DNA from: Nitrospira sp. UBA5698
Lineage (GTDB): Bacteria; Nitrospirota; Nitrospiria; Nitrospirales; Nitrospiraceae
Direction: 5' to 3'
Assembly: GCA_002420115.1 (NCBI GenBank)
Contig: DIHK01000008.1
Span: forward strand, 7,015-28,694
Length of the DNA: 21,680 nucleotides
Made by a program: the position numbers and the translations under genes. Below are positions 1 to 8,517 of this stretch, in pieces. Under the pieces are notes generated by a model. That model did no database searches, was not told the origin of the DNA, and saw only the letters and a program-made list of their open reading frames with translations. Numbering within the stretch: position 1 is the stretch's first letter; every line of letters starts with the position of its first letter.

Positions 1-1269
1 CAAGCGACGCTGACTCTCCAACCGATTCGGGCCGAGCTGACACAGGCTTCTTCGGATGGTGTCGTCGGTGAGCAGGATACTGTGAAACCTTTGTTTTTTG
101 AACTGGCTGACTTATTGTTGCAGCGCGCCTCGTTGACCGACGAGGTCAACGCCGTCGATGGTGACCTGCGCGCCGCCCGCGATGCCATCGAAGCGTACAA
201 GACCGCCGAGCTTCGGGACTATTTCAAGGATGAGTGTGTCGATGCCGTTCGTTCCAGGCTGACGACATTCGATCGCTTATCCGCGGATACTGCCGTCGTC
301 TATCCCATCATGTTCAATTCCCGGCTGGAATTGTTGATGAGCCTCCCTTCCGGCTTGAAACGTATCTCAGTCCCAGTATCTGCAAACCAATTGACTCAAG
401 AAATTCGGGCATTTCGACGGCTGGTGGAAAAACGCACGACCCGTGAATACCTCCCACATGCCCAACAGCTCTACGACTGGCTAATCCGACCTCTTGAACC
501 AGATCTGTCCCATCAGAACATCTCGACGTTGGTCATTGTCCCGGACAGCGCGCTGCGGACGATTCCGTTGGCCGCGCTTCACGACGGCACCTCATTTCTG
601 GTCAGCAAATTCGCGCTCGCCATGACGCCGGGTCTGACATTGACCGATCCACGGCCACTCAATCGCGAGAAACTCCGCTTCCTGACCGCCGGCCTTACGA
701 CCGCAGTGCAAGGCTTCCCTGCCCTACCCTATGTGGCAAGCGAAGTGGAATCCATTCAACAGCTCTACAAAAGTGACCAACTCCTGAACAACGCCTTTCA
801 AACATCCAGACTGGAACGGGAATTGCGTGAAGGACGGTATGGAGGTCTCCATATTGCGACCCACGGCAAGTTCTCGACCGACGTGAACGATTCCTATCTC
901 TTGACCTTCGACGGGAAACTGACGATGCAGACACTCGATCAACTGATCGGCCTCTTTCGGTTCAGGCAAGAGCCGCTCGAACTGTTGACCTTGAGTGCCT
1001 GCCAAACCGGTGTCGGCGATGACCGTGCGGCGCTCGGGTTGGCCGGCGTGGCGCTGAAGGCCGGTGCTCGTAGCGCACTCGCCACCCTGTGGTTCACCAA
1101 CGATGAGGCCTCGGCCACCTTGATCTCTGAATTTTATCGACAGCTGCGCGATCCCTCGGTTTCCAAAGCCGTCGCGCTCCAGCGTGCCCAACAGAAACTT
1201 CTGAACGACCGGATCTATGGCCATCCAGCCTACTGGTCGCCGTTCTTATTGATGAATAACTGGCTCTAA
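1..1269 (+). CDS. CHAT-domain caspase-like protein, 3' part (5' end outside window)
   Basis: The reading frame is open from base 1, so the GTG at 82 is probably an internal codon and the gene begins left of the window; about 422 residues are visible. The C-terminal half is a CHAT domain, a caspase/separase-like cysteine peptidase fold. The expected dyad is present: His in IATHGKF (codon 862-864) and Cys in LSACQTG (codon 1000-1002), followed by the usual LAGVALKAGARSALATLW and final HPAYWSPF blocks. The part before the CHAT core is helical and charged, as in CHAT proteins that carry TPR repeats upstream; any TPRs would be off-window. No signal peptide or membrane segment is visible in this part. 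It lies 62 bp before a DUF928 gene on the same strand, a pairing known from cyanobacterial CHAT loci. The substrate cannot be told from sequence. Confidence 0.9.
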   Translation, partial: QATLTLQPIRAELTQASSDGVVGEQDTVKPLFFELADLLLQRASLTDEVNAVDGDLRAARDAIEAYKTAELRDYFKDECVDAVRSRLTTFDRLSADTAVVYPIMFNSRLELLMSLPSGLKRISVPVSANQLTQEIRAFRRLVEKRTTREYLPHAQQLYDWLIRPLEPDLSHQNISTLVIVPDSALRTIPLAALHDGTSFLVSKFALAMTPGLTLTDPRPLNREKLRFLTAGLTTAVQGFPALPYVASEVESIQQLYKSDQLLNNAFQTSRLERELREGRYGGLHIATHGKFSTDVNDSYLLTFDGKLTMQTLDQLIGLFRFRQEPLELLTLSACQTGVGDDRAALGLAGVALKAGARSALATLWFTNDEASATLISEFYRQLRDPSVSKAVALQRAQQKLLNDRIYGHPAYWSPFLLMNNWL

Positions 1270-1331
1270 TCGGACGGCGCGCACCACAACTTGAAGCGCG
1301 GGCAACCGATTGAAGCTGGAAAGGAGCCGTC

Positions 1332-2087
1332 ATGAACCTCCAGCATTCCTCTACGCTCGTTGGAATTGCCCTGGCCCTGAGCCTCGTCAGCTCTGCCACA
1401 GGAGCGCCTGCGGCAGACCCGCCATCGGCGCCACTCACAGGGCAACAGGATGACCTGCAGTTGCCGATCTATACCCCACCGAAGAATGTGCTTCCCCGTG
1501 CACGAGTGGGTGGCGCATTGCGTGGGAAAGACTCGACTGACGCGGAAATCGTGGCGCTGGTACCGGACCATATCGGTCTGACGGTGAAACAAACCCCGAC
1601 GCTGAATTGGTTTTTGTCAAAACCGACTCCCTATCCGTTGAAATTCACCATCACGGATGATCGAAAGGTCCGCCCGATCTATGAAGGCCCTCTTTCAACG
1701 CCACCGGCAGCCGGTGTGCACACCATCGACCTGAAGACCTTAGGCTTGACACTGGAGCCGAACGTTCAATACCGCTGGTTTGTATCGGCCAGTCCAGATT
1801 CCGCATCCCATGCCTCAGATATCGTCGCCGGGGGGATGATCGAACGATGTGAATTCAGCGAATGTCTCGTCACTATCTCACCCAAGATGACCTGTGACCA
1901 GGATAGCGTTCGTACGAATGCCACAATCGGACTCTGGTACGACGCCATGGGCTGTGTGTGTGCACTGATCGAGAAAAGCCCAACAGACCCTTCACTTCGA
2001 CGACTCCGTGCCGCACTCTTGAGACAAGTCGGCCTCAACGGCGTAGCCGATTGGGACCTCAGCTCTATTCAAACAAAGGCAAGATGA
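1332..2087 (+). CDS. DUF928 family secreted protein
   Basis: A 251-residue protein starting at ATG 1332, with AAGGAG 6 bases upstream. Residues 1-28 form a Sec signal peptide (hydrophobic VGIALALSLVSSATGAPAA, likely cut after an Ala). The mature part has the DUF928 pattern: YTPPKNVLPRARVGGALRG near residues 47-65, then LVPDHIGLTVKQTPTLNWFLSKP, a central beta-rich region, and the YRWFVS strand. The family has no assigned biochemical function; it often sits beside CHAT proteins, CHASE2 sensors or two-partner secretion genes in cyanobacteria. Cysteines at CEFSEC, MTCDQD and MGCVCA could form disulfides in the periplasm (inference). It is probably co-transcribed with the CHAT gene before it. Confidence 0.85.
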   Translation: MNLQHSSTLVGIALALSLVSSATGAPAADPPSAPLTGQQDDLQLPIYTPPKNVLPRARVGGALRGKDSTDAEIVALVPDHIGLTVKQTPTLNWFLSKPTPYPLKFTITDDRKVRPIYEGPLSTPPAAGVHTIDLKTLGLTLEPNVQYRWFVSASPDSASHASDIVAGGMIERCEFSECLVTISPKMTCDQDSVRTNATIGLWYDAMGCVCALIEKSPTDPSLRRLRAALLRQVGLNGVADWDLSSIQTKAR

Positions 2088-2123
2088 CGCACCTTGGCCA
2101 CAGATCCATGAGATTTCGCCAAT

Positions 2124-2141
2124 TGAATCCTTTTGGATTCA
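2124..2141. promoter_or_regulatory. Inverted repeat TGAATCC-N4-GGATTCA, possible RR binding site
   Basis: Two perfect 7-base arms separated by TTTT. The inner arms TGAATC/GATTCA are the same as those of the 14-base palindrome at 7537-7550, which lies upstream of the best sigma-54 promoter match. Here the arms are 6 bases further apart. The site is centred about 128 bp upstream of the GG of the sigma-54-like element at 2258, a normal enhancer distance. It could also be a simple RNA hairpin after the DUF928 gene, but no T tract follows. Confidence 0.4.
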
Positions 2142-2257
2142 GCATGAATCTATTATGATACACCGCCTAGTGCCTTACCCGGGATCACAATCCAGACAAC
2201 CCATTACGAATCCGCATGAATATGTGTGCTTCCGTCCCAGGCATTTCCTATGAACCG

Positions 2258-2274
2258 ACGGCATAACGATTGCT
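2258..2274 (+). promoter_or_regulatory. Candidate sigma-54 promoter for the PBP1 operon
   Basis: CGGCAT-N6-TTGCT with GG at 2260-2261 and GC at 2272-2273, the 12-base offset sigma-54 requires. The -12 element is perfect; the -24 element keeps GGCA but lacks the first T and the final CG. Transcription would start near 2285. The operon encodes a sigma-54 activator, so autoregulation would fit. The match is moderate and could be chance. Confidence 0.35.
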
Positions 2275-2297
2275 CTATTTGAAAAAACATTACACTA

Positions 2298-2314
2298 CTT
2301 GGTGCAGCACCAAG
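2298..2314. promoter_or_regulatory. Perfect 17-base palindrome CTTGGTGC-A-GCACCAAG
   Basis: Two 8-base arms around a central A. It lies just downstream of the predicted start of the sigma-54-like promoter, within the leader of the PBP1 operon. A one-base loop cannot form a good RNA hairpin as such, so a dimeric DNA-binding protein site is the likelier reading. No known operator is recognised. Confidence 0.4.
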
Positions 2315-2533
2315 CAGCGAGTTGCTGTTCATCCAGGCAACCATGACCAGCTCCACGAGCAGCCGCTTGCCAAGGGAGCAACTCCTCCATATTGAGAACG
2401 AGCTTTCTGACAGCCTGCAGCACAATGAGATTTCTTAAGCAGTGGACACGCGGTGATCAGTTCCCATGATTCCCCGAGGTCACCCAATCCCTTGTCTACC
2501 GCACGTGCTGAGATTCACCGTGCTCACGCCACC

Positions 2534-3502
2534 ATGACGCGTATGGCCGGCCTACATCGAACACTTCTCAACTTCCCTGTCCAATTGGGATTGTGGATGG
2601 CATTCGTGTTCGCAGCTCTCCTCTGGATATTTCCGACACAGCTTGAGGCTGCCGGTTTTGAGATCACTATTCTGAAGTCCTCAGACCTCAAGGCTTATAA
2701 CGACGCGATCGACGGATTCAAAGCCACTTCACCGGGATCTGCCATCTTTGCCGAGTACGATCTGCTTGGCGACCTAGAGCGCGGCAAGCAGCTGGCAAAG
2801 CGAATCCGTACGTCGGAGTCCTCCTTAGTCGTCGCCGTTGGGTTGAAGGCAGCTCTGGCGGCCAAACTGGAAATCGATCATATTCCGATCCTCTACATGA
2901 TGATTCTCGACCCGTTCAAGCATCATCTCACTGCCGGCAATATGACGGGTGTGCTGCTGGAAATTCCATCAGATCGCCAATTTAAGGTCATGCGCTCGTT
3001 CTTACCAAGCCTCCATCGTATCGGCATGCTCTATGACCCTGAGAAAACCTCTTCAAAACTGAAAGAGGCCGAAATACGAGCGCCTGTCCAAGACTTTCAG
3101 GTGCGCGGCTTTCCCGTCATGAGTGAAAAGGACATTCCCCAGCAACTACGCGCCCTCTTGTCCGAGTCCGAAGCTCTATGGCTCATTCCCGACCCCACGG
3201 TGCTGACGGATGAGTCGATCCGCTTTATCCTGGAATCCGCGGTGGCAAAACAAGTTCCCGTGATCGCCTTCTCGACCGAATTTACACGTCTGGGTGCACT
3301 GCTCAGTCTATCGGTCGACTACGGGGAGGTCGGCCGGGAGACGGGTCGCTTGGCAAAACGTGTTCTAAACGGCGAACCTATGATGACGCTCAAACCGATA
3401 TCGGTTCAGCGCATCCACATCAGCGTCAATCAGAAGACGGCGCGCTACCTGGGTATTACGATCCCGAAGGAAGTCGAGCATCTGATCGACGAAGCCTATT
3501 GA
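2534..3502 (+). CDS. Periplasmic ABC_sub_bind-type substrate-binding protein (PBP1), no transporter partner
   Basis: The frame is open from GTG 2453, but the signal peptide starts later, so I place the start at ATG 2534 (322 residues); ATG 2543 is possible and no clear Shine-Dalgarno decides it. After a Sec signal (LGLWMAFVFAALLWIF, cut near QLEA-AG) comes the ABC_sub_bind (DUF534-like, Pfam PF04392) fold: ITILKSSDLKAYNDAIDGF, VVAVGLKAALAAKLEI, PILYMMILDP, NMTGVLLEI, HRIGMLYDP, LWLIPDPTVLT, PVIAFSTEF and the GRLAKRVLNGE end. Members bind small ligands such as amino acids in the periplasm. No permease or ATPase gene is adjacent; the kinase gene starts 10 bases later, so a ligand-sensing role feeding HK1 is likely (inference, as in TorT-TorS or LuxP-LuxQ). 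A paralogue, PBP2, lies at 14929. Confidence 0.85.
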   Translation: MTRMAGLHRTLLNFPVQLGLWMAFVFAALLWIFPTQLEAAGFEITILKSSDLKAYNDAIDGFKATSPGSAIFAEYDLLGDLERGKQLAKRIRTSESSLVVAVGLKAALAAKLEIDHIPILYMMILDPFKHHLTAGNMTGVLLEIPSDRQFKVMRSFLPSLHRIGMLYDPEKTSSKLKEAEIRAPVQDFQVRGFPVMSEKDIPQQLRALLSESEALWLIPDPTVLTDESIRFILESAVAKQVPVIAFSTEFTRLGALLSLSVDYGEVGRETGRLAKRVLNGEPMMTLKPISVQRIHISVNQKTARYLGITIPKEVEHLIDEAY

Positions 3503-3512
3503 GTAACCCATC

Positions 3513-5870
3513 ATGTACCCCGCTCACCAAGACCAGCACAACGCTTCCCCACCGCGGCCGCGCCGCGCGTCGGGGCTCCGTTTGAAGTTCGTCTTGCTGT
3601 TCAGTCTCATCCTGATCGTGACCTGCTCGACCTTAAGCTGGTACTTTCTTGAAACCAGGCATGAGGCCATGACCGCGAACTTAGAAGAAATGGGGACCAT
3701 CCTCCTCACGAATACCGTCCGCAACGATCATTTTCGTGTGGCGGGAATCGTCTTGGAAGACCGCACCACACTAGATCAGTTCCTGCAAAGTCTCATGAGC
3801 ATCGACCATGTGGTCTACGTCATCATCACGGGATCAGACGGTCGGCTACTCAGCAGACAAAGCAAACGCATGCAGGAGATTGGTCGAACCCCATTGCTCA
3901 CGCCTCCCTCGCCGATCTATCCGGAGGATCAACTGTCCGAATCGTTGACTCATATTCCACTGACGACGCCGTTGATCACACGGCTCGTCTGGTCATCAGA
4001 CCACACATTGATTCCTCAACAGACAGCCTCGGACTGGCTCGTCCCCTTCCTGATCCGGAAGGAAACACTCTATGATTTCGCCATGCCGGTCTTGCGAGAT
4101 ACCACTCCCATATCCTCGCCATCGATCGAACTTGAGGACAACCGGAAGGTTCCATCCACGCAGTCCCAGGTGGTGGGCATCGTCCGTATCGGGATTACCG
4201 ATGGCCAAGCGAAGGCGGCCTTATCCCTCATTGTGCGCAATGTGCTCATCTTAACCGCCTGCATCATTACAACCGGCATCCTCATCATCTACCTGCTGAC
4301 CTCTCGCATTACGACCCCGCTGCGCAGCCTGGCAGTCGCCACCCGCAAACTGGCAGAGGGTGAAGACACCACAGGCCTCCCTGTCTCCTCACGGAATGAT
4401 GAAGTCGGACAGCTCACCCATGCCTTTAATGTGATGACGCAGTCCTTGCGTGACCGTAACCAAGCAATCGGCAAAAACCTCGACACGATCCGCCAACAGA
4501 TCAGGCAATTGACCACCATTCATCAGGCCAGCACTACGATTGCCAATACGACCCTCTTCGACAGGGACAACCTACTTGACACCGTGCTCCATTTGATTGT
4601 TGATAATCTTGGCTTCACACGAATGATGGTGGTGCTTCATACACAGGAACAGACCCACGCCTCCATTGCCAGAATCGTCGGGGTTTCGCCGGAGATTGTG
4701 GACGGCGTTCAACGTCTTCATCTGCCTATTGTCGACAACGGAGGAATTACAGCCGAACTGCTGCTCCAGGGGAAAGCGGTCTTGGTCCATGACGTTGAAG
4801 CCGCCACCCATCGATTCTACCCCCCGTTATTGGAATTAGTGCGTCGATCAGGAATCCAGTCATTCGTCGGTGCCCCGCTGCAGAGCCATGGAAAGATCCT
4901 GGGCTATCTGGCAGGTGATCGTGGCACCCATCGCTGCACGGATGAAGATTTACATACACTTGTGACCATTGCCGGCCATGTCGCGGCAGCCATCGACAAT
5001 GCCACGGCCTACGCTGATCTCGCCGAGTTGACTCAGCATCTCGAAGAGCGCATTGAGCAACGTACCGACGAACTCTCTCAGGCCAATGCACAACTACAGG
5101 AACATGATCGACGTCGATCGAAATTTCTTTCCGTCGTCTCTCATGAACTACGGACACCCATGACCGCAATCCGAAGCTTTGCGGAAAACATGTTGGACGG
5201 AGTTACCGGTCCGTTGACTGATCTCCAGCACACCTATCTCACAAGGGTCCAGCACAACGTCGCACGACTCAGCAGAATCATCGCTCAGTTGCTTGACTGG
5301 TCACGTCTGGATACCAAGCGAATCGATTTGCGTTTAGAGCCAGTCTGTCTCCACCAGATCGCCACGATCGCCGTGGACAGCTTACAGACGGTGGCTTCGG
5401 AGAAGAACGTCTCGCTGATGCTTCTCCCCATCGAATCCCTGCCGCTAGTTCGGGGAGATCGCGACAAATTGGAACAGATCTTCGTCAATCTGATCGGCAA
5501 CGCCATCAAGTTCACCACGCCCGGCGGCCGGGTATGGATTGAGTCTGGTGTCTCATCACCAGGTGTGGTTCAGGTTTGCGTGGCCGATACCGGTTGTGGG
5601 ATCGATGAGACTCACCTCCCGAACATCTTTGAAGAATTCTCCAAGGTGCCGTCAGCGATGCCCTCATCACAAGGGGCTCAACTTGGCCTCTGGATCACCA
5701 AGACATACGTGACGATGCATTATGGCCGAATCTGGGTCGAGAGCGAGGCTGGAGCAGGATCCCGCTTCTACTTTGCACTTCCAACCTGTGAATTACAGGA
5801 TCAGCCCAAACCAAACCCGAACGAGCCCGTATCAGCTGATTGTACCCAACCTGGACACATGTCTTTCTAG
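3513..5870 (+). CDS. Membrane sensor histidine kinase with HAMP and GAF domains (HK1)
   Basis: 785 residues. Order: cytoplasmic N-terminus; membrane helix about 26-45; extracytoplasmic domain about 46-243; second helix about 244-263 (VLILTACIITTGILIIYLL); HAMP about 264-318; GAF about 350-495; coiled coil about 500-535; HisKA with phospho-acceptor His544 in VVSHELRTP; HATPase about 645-755 with the N-box around Asn659-Asn663 (FVNLIGNAIKF) and G1 DTGCGI. The G2 loop is atypical: GAQLGLWI instead of GxGLGLxI, so one glycine is replaced by Gln. It probably phosphorylates RR1, encoded 16 bases downstream, and may read out PBP1, encoded 10 bases upstream. The extracytoplasmic domain matches no family I recognise. 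The ATG at 3513 has only a weak Shine-Dalgarno, suggesting translational coupling with PBP1. Confidence 0.92.
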   Translation: MYPAHQDQHNASPPRPRRASGLRLKFVLLFSLILIVTCSTLSWYFLETRHEAMTANLEEMGTILLTNTVRNDHFRVAGIVLEDRTTLDQFLQSLMSIDHVVYVIITGSDGRLLSRQSKRMQEIGRTPLLTPPSPIYPEDQLSESLTHIPLTTPLITRLVWSSDHTLIPQQTASDWLVPFLIRKETLYDFAMPVLRDTTPISSPSIELEDNRKVPSTQSQVVGIVRIGITDGQAKAALSLIVRNVLILTACIITTGILIIYLLTSRITTPLRSLAVATRKLAEGEDTTGLPVSSRNDEVGQLTHAFNVMTQSLRDRNQAIGKNLDTIRQQIRQLTTIHQASTTIANTTLFDRDNLLDTVLHLIVDNLGFTRMMVVLHTQEQTHASIARIVGVSPEIVDGVQRLHLPIVDNGGITAELLLQGKAVLVHDVEAATHRFYPPLLELVRRSGIQSFVGAPLQSHGKILGYLAGDRGTHRCTDEDLHTLVTIAGHVAAAIDNATAYADLAELTQHLEERIEQRTDELSQANAQLQEHDRRRSKFLSVVSHELRTPMTAIRSFAENMLDGVTGPLTDLQHTYLTRVQHNVARLSRIIAQLLDWSRLDTKRIDLRLEPVCLHQIATIAVDSLQTVASEKNVSLMLLPIESLPLVRGDRDKLEQIFVNLIGNAIKFTTPGGRVWIESGVSSPGVVQVCVADTGCGIDETHLPNIFEEFSKVPSAMPSSQGAQLGLWITKTYVTMHYGRIWVESEAGAGSRFYFALPTCELQDQPKPNPNEPVSADCTQPGHMSF

Positions 5871-5886
5871 AAAGGAGCCTCCACCG

Positions 5887-7341
5887 ATGCGTGCGAAAAT
5901 CCTCATTGTCGATGATGATCACGATATCCTCCTCGGCTTAGAAAATCGCATCACATGGATGGGCCACGAACCAGTGACAGCCACAAATGGGCAAGAGGCG
6001 CTCCGATTGATCCAAGAGGAACAACCCGACCTTGTCTTATTGGATTTGGAGCTTCCGTTACTCTCAGGACTTGACGTCTTGAAACACGTCAGCCAAACAT
6101 CCGTACACACCGAGCCCCCGAATGAGGAACCCCACCCAACCTCAGGAACCTATACGACGCCCCTCATTGTGATGCTGACCGCGTACGGAACGATTGAACG
6201 CGCAGTGCAAGCGATGCAGCTGGGTGCCTTCGATTTCGTTCCCAAACCATTCACCTCGGACCATTTGACCCTGGTCATCAACAAAGCACTCGACACCGTG
6301 ACACTGCACCGTCAGGTCGCCACCCTCCGCAAGGAGGTCGAGAATCATTTCCAACCGGCACTCACCAACAATAAGCATATGGCGGCACAGCTCGCTGTCG
6401 CCAAACAAGCGGCCGCTTCACCCGTCACCGTTCTCTTGCTGGGTGAAACAGGCACAGGAAAAGAAGTCGTCGCACGGGCCATCCATCGATGGAGCCCGCG
6501 ATCCAGTAGACCCTTTGTCGCAGTAAATTGTGCAGCCTTCCCCGAAAATCTCTTGGAGAACGAGCTCTTCGGCCACGAAAAGGGCGCATTCACCGGAGCC
6601 ATCAAACGAGAACCGGGGAAAATTGAAATCGCCGAGGGTGGCACCGTATTTCTCGACGAAATCGGCGACATGCCACTGACTATGCAAAGCCATCTCCTGC
6701 GAGTGCTGAATGATCGAACATTCTACCGAGTGGGTGGTACTCAGGAAGTGCGGGCCGACGTGAGGTTCATCGCAGCAACCAACAAGAATCTCCAGCAGGC
6801 GATTCGCCAAGGTACGTTCCGTGAGGATTTGTATTTCCGCCTTGCGGTGATTACCATCAACCTCCCCCCGCTGCGCGATCGCCTGGATGATCTGCCGGCG
6901 CTTGCCGAGCATTTCCTAACTCAACCTGGAAAACATGGACTCAATCGTCGCTGTACGCTCAGCGACTCAGCCTTGCAACGGTTGCACGCCTACCCCTGGC
7001 CTGGAAACGTACGTGAACTTGAGAACGTCCTCACCCGTGCCCTCGTCCTCTGTCCTGGTGACACCATCGGCCCGGAGCATCTCTCGTTGATGACCGTACC
7101 GCTCCCGACAGACGCTTCGTCCTCGATCAATCAGGCCCCCTCTTCCGACATGGTGTTTTTCTCCTACCACCAGAGTATGGACGCCTATAGCCAAAAACTC
7201 ATTGAAACTGCCCTACGGAGGAACGGGTGGAATCAAACCAAAGCGGCAACAGAGTTGGGACTCCAGCGCACGTACTTGACCAAACTGCTCAGGCAGAAAC
7301 AGATTCCGGCAAAGCCACCCGCCGCCACATCAGCAGATTAG
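5887..7341 (+). CDS. NtrC-family sigma-54 response regulator (RR1)
   Basis: The frame extends upstream into HK1, but the start is ATG 5887, with AAAGGAG at 5871-5877; this gives 484 residues beginning MRAKILIVDDD. REC domain 1-135 with phospho-acceptor Asp53 (LVLLDLELP); AAA+ sigma-54 activation domain about 160-395 with Walker A GETGTGKE, the sigma-54 contact loop GAFTGA at 233-238 and Walker B TVFLDEIGD; Fis-type HTH at the C-terminus with recognition helix LGLQRTYLTKLLRQ. It should hydrolyse ATP to open sigma-54 promoters once phosphorylated by HK1. The REC loop before TPLIVMLTAYG is unusually long (rich in Pro, Glu and Thr), about 11 residues longer than in its paralogue RR2. The recognition helix is nearly identical to that of RR2, so both may bind the same sites. 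Confidence 0.95.
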   Translation: MRAKILIVDDDHDILLGLENRITWMGHEPVTATNGQEALRLIQEEQPDLVLLDLELPLLSGLDVLKHVSQTSVHTEPPNEEPHPTSGTYTTPLIVMLTAYGTIERAVQAMQLGAFDFVPKPFTSDHLTLVINKALDTVTLHRQVATLRKEVENHFQPALTNNKHMAAQLAVAKQAAASPVTVLLLGETGTGKEVVARAIHRWSPRSSRPFVAVNCAAFPENLLENELFGHEKGAFTGAIKREPGKIEIAEGGTVFLDEIGDMPLTMQSHLLRVLNDRTFYRVGGTQEVRADVRFIAATNKNLQQAIRQGTFREDLYFRLAVITINLPPLRDRLDDLPALAEHFLTQPGKHGLNRRCTLSDSALQRLHAYPWPGNVRELENVLTRALVLCPGDTIGPEHLSLMTVPLPTDASSSINQAPSSDMVFFSYHQSMDAYSQKLIETALRRNGWNQTKAATELGLQRTYLTKLLRQKQIPAKPPAATSAD

Positions 7342-7536
7342 CGGGCGCGTGTTCCACTCTTGAGAGCCTCTCTGTCATTCCACGTTGAGACAAATCGCAG
7401 GCTTTTGGCAACATGCTCCAGAGTGGAGCCCCACGGCACGACGTCTGTGGAGCTTCATCACAAACTGTGCTCACGAAATCCGGCCTTGACGCTCAATGTC
7501 CATGGCTCATCAACTCCCGCCCACATCTCTTCACAC

Positions 7537-7577
7537 CTGAATCGATTCAGATCCATGACAGAATCGTTTCCGATCCA
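7537..7577. promoter_or_regulatory. Tandem enhancer-like repeats (probable bEBP binding sites)
   Basis: The first unit is a perfect 14-base palindrome, CTGAATCGATTCAG (7537-7550). A 17-base stretch starting at 7539 recurs at 7561 with 15 of 17 identities, so the two copies are offset by 22 bp, about two helical turns. The pair lies about 75-115 bp upstream of the GG of the sigma-54 promoter at 7652, and directly follows the gene of a sigma-54 activator. This is the classic arrangement for two activator dimers; that RR1 or RR2 binds here is inference. Confidence 0.6.
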
Positions 7578-7651
7578 GACTCGCACGGACCCCATGTCGT
7601 CACCCTCCCTCTAACCCATGACAACAGCTGGCTTTATTCCAGACATACATA

Positions 7652-7668
7652 TTGGCACAAGTCCTGCT
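7652..7668 (+). promoter_or_regulatory. Strong sigma-54 promoter match
   Basis: TTGGCACA-N4-CTGCT matches the sigma-54 consensus YTGGCACG-N4-TTGCW at 11 of 13 positions. GG is at 7654-7655 and GC at 7666-7667 with the exact 12-base offset. Transcription would start near 7679, about 178 bases before the 34-residue peptide gene at 7857. It is the best sigma-54 site I found in the window. Confidence 0.7.
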
Positions 7669-7856
7669 ATCCACATAGTCTCAAGATACCGTATTTTCCC
7701 CAAGCGTGAACTGCCTTAGGTGTGAGAGCACCCTATCGGCAAACAGCGGAAGAGTGACGTGTTTTAGGGATAGACGCGGGCGCCTTTTCCTGAAAGAGAG
7801 GAAACGAGACAGCAAAGAACAGAACAGGATTTCGTCACCGGAAAGGAGGGAAACAC

Positions 7857-7961
7857 ATGAGGAGTGAACTCACGATCTTGGCACTGTGGGCGACAATCTA
7901 CATCACAGGCCTGATACTGGCGATGTTCCTGATTGCCGTGGTGTTGTACGTCCTTCAATAA
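7857..7961 (+). CDS. 34-residue single-pass membrane peptide
   Basis: A short gene reading MRSELTILALWATIYIT, then GLILAMFLIAVVLYVLQ and TAA. The AAGGAGG ribosome-binding sequence at 7843-7849 is a perfect anti-16S match, 7 bases before the ATG. Residues about 6-32 form one continuous hydrophobic helix; the N-terminal MRSE is the only charged part. Nothing about the family can be assigned; peptides of this kind often modulate a larger membrane protein such as a transporter, kinase or oxidase. The sigma-54 promoter match upstream and the neighbouring RR1 suggest it is an output of the HK1-RR1 system (inference). The main doubt is whether so short a frame is translated, but the ribosome-binding site and the uninterrupted helix make it likely. 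Confidence 0.72.
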   Translation: MRSELTILALWATIYITGLILAMFLIAVVLYVLQ

Positions 7962-8431
<470 letters not shown>

Positions 8432-8517
8432 ACGGATTGATTTTCGTTAAGCTCCAGCCTTCTCCCCTTTACCTGACTGCGTCGACTCCGTCACCCATGC
8501 CCACTGCAACCGGCGCC

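Larger units (their letters stand above)
2088..2533 (+). other. Intergenic leader of the PBP1-HK1-RR1 operon
   Basis: About 365-445 bases without a convincing gene, depending on the PBP1 start. A short minus-strand frame at 2204-2425 has no family signature. Three elements stand out: an inverted repeat TGAATCC-TTTT-GGATTCA at 2124-2141, a sigma-54-like site at 2258-2274, and a perfect 17-base palindrome at 2298-2314. These are listed separately. Confidence 0.6.
7342..7856 (+). other. Regulatory region between RR1 and the 34-residue peptide gene
   Basis: 515 bases without a credible long gene; overlapping plus-strand frames of 84 and 98 codons have no family signature. The stretch holds, in order, tandem enhancer-like repeats (7537-7577), a strong sigma-54 promoter match (7652-7668) and a leader of about 180 bases. 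The leader contains a small stem GGTGT-GAGA-GCACC (7719-7732), which has a GNRA-type tetraloop. Confidence 0.65.

Noticed and set aside
724..1224. 166-codon minus-strand frame inside the CHAT gene
   Set aside because: Antisense shadow of a well-supported gene; composition follows the codon pattern of the opposite strand.
2204..2425. 73-codon minus-strand frame in the PBP1 leader
   Set aside because: No recognisable family, no clear start signals, and it overlaps candidate regulatory sites.
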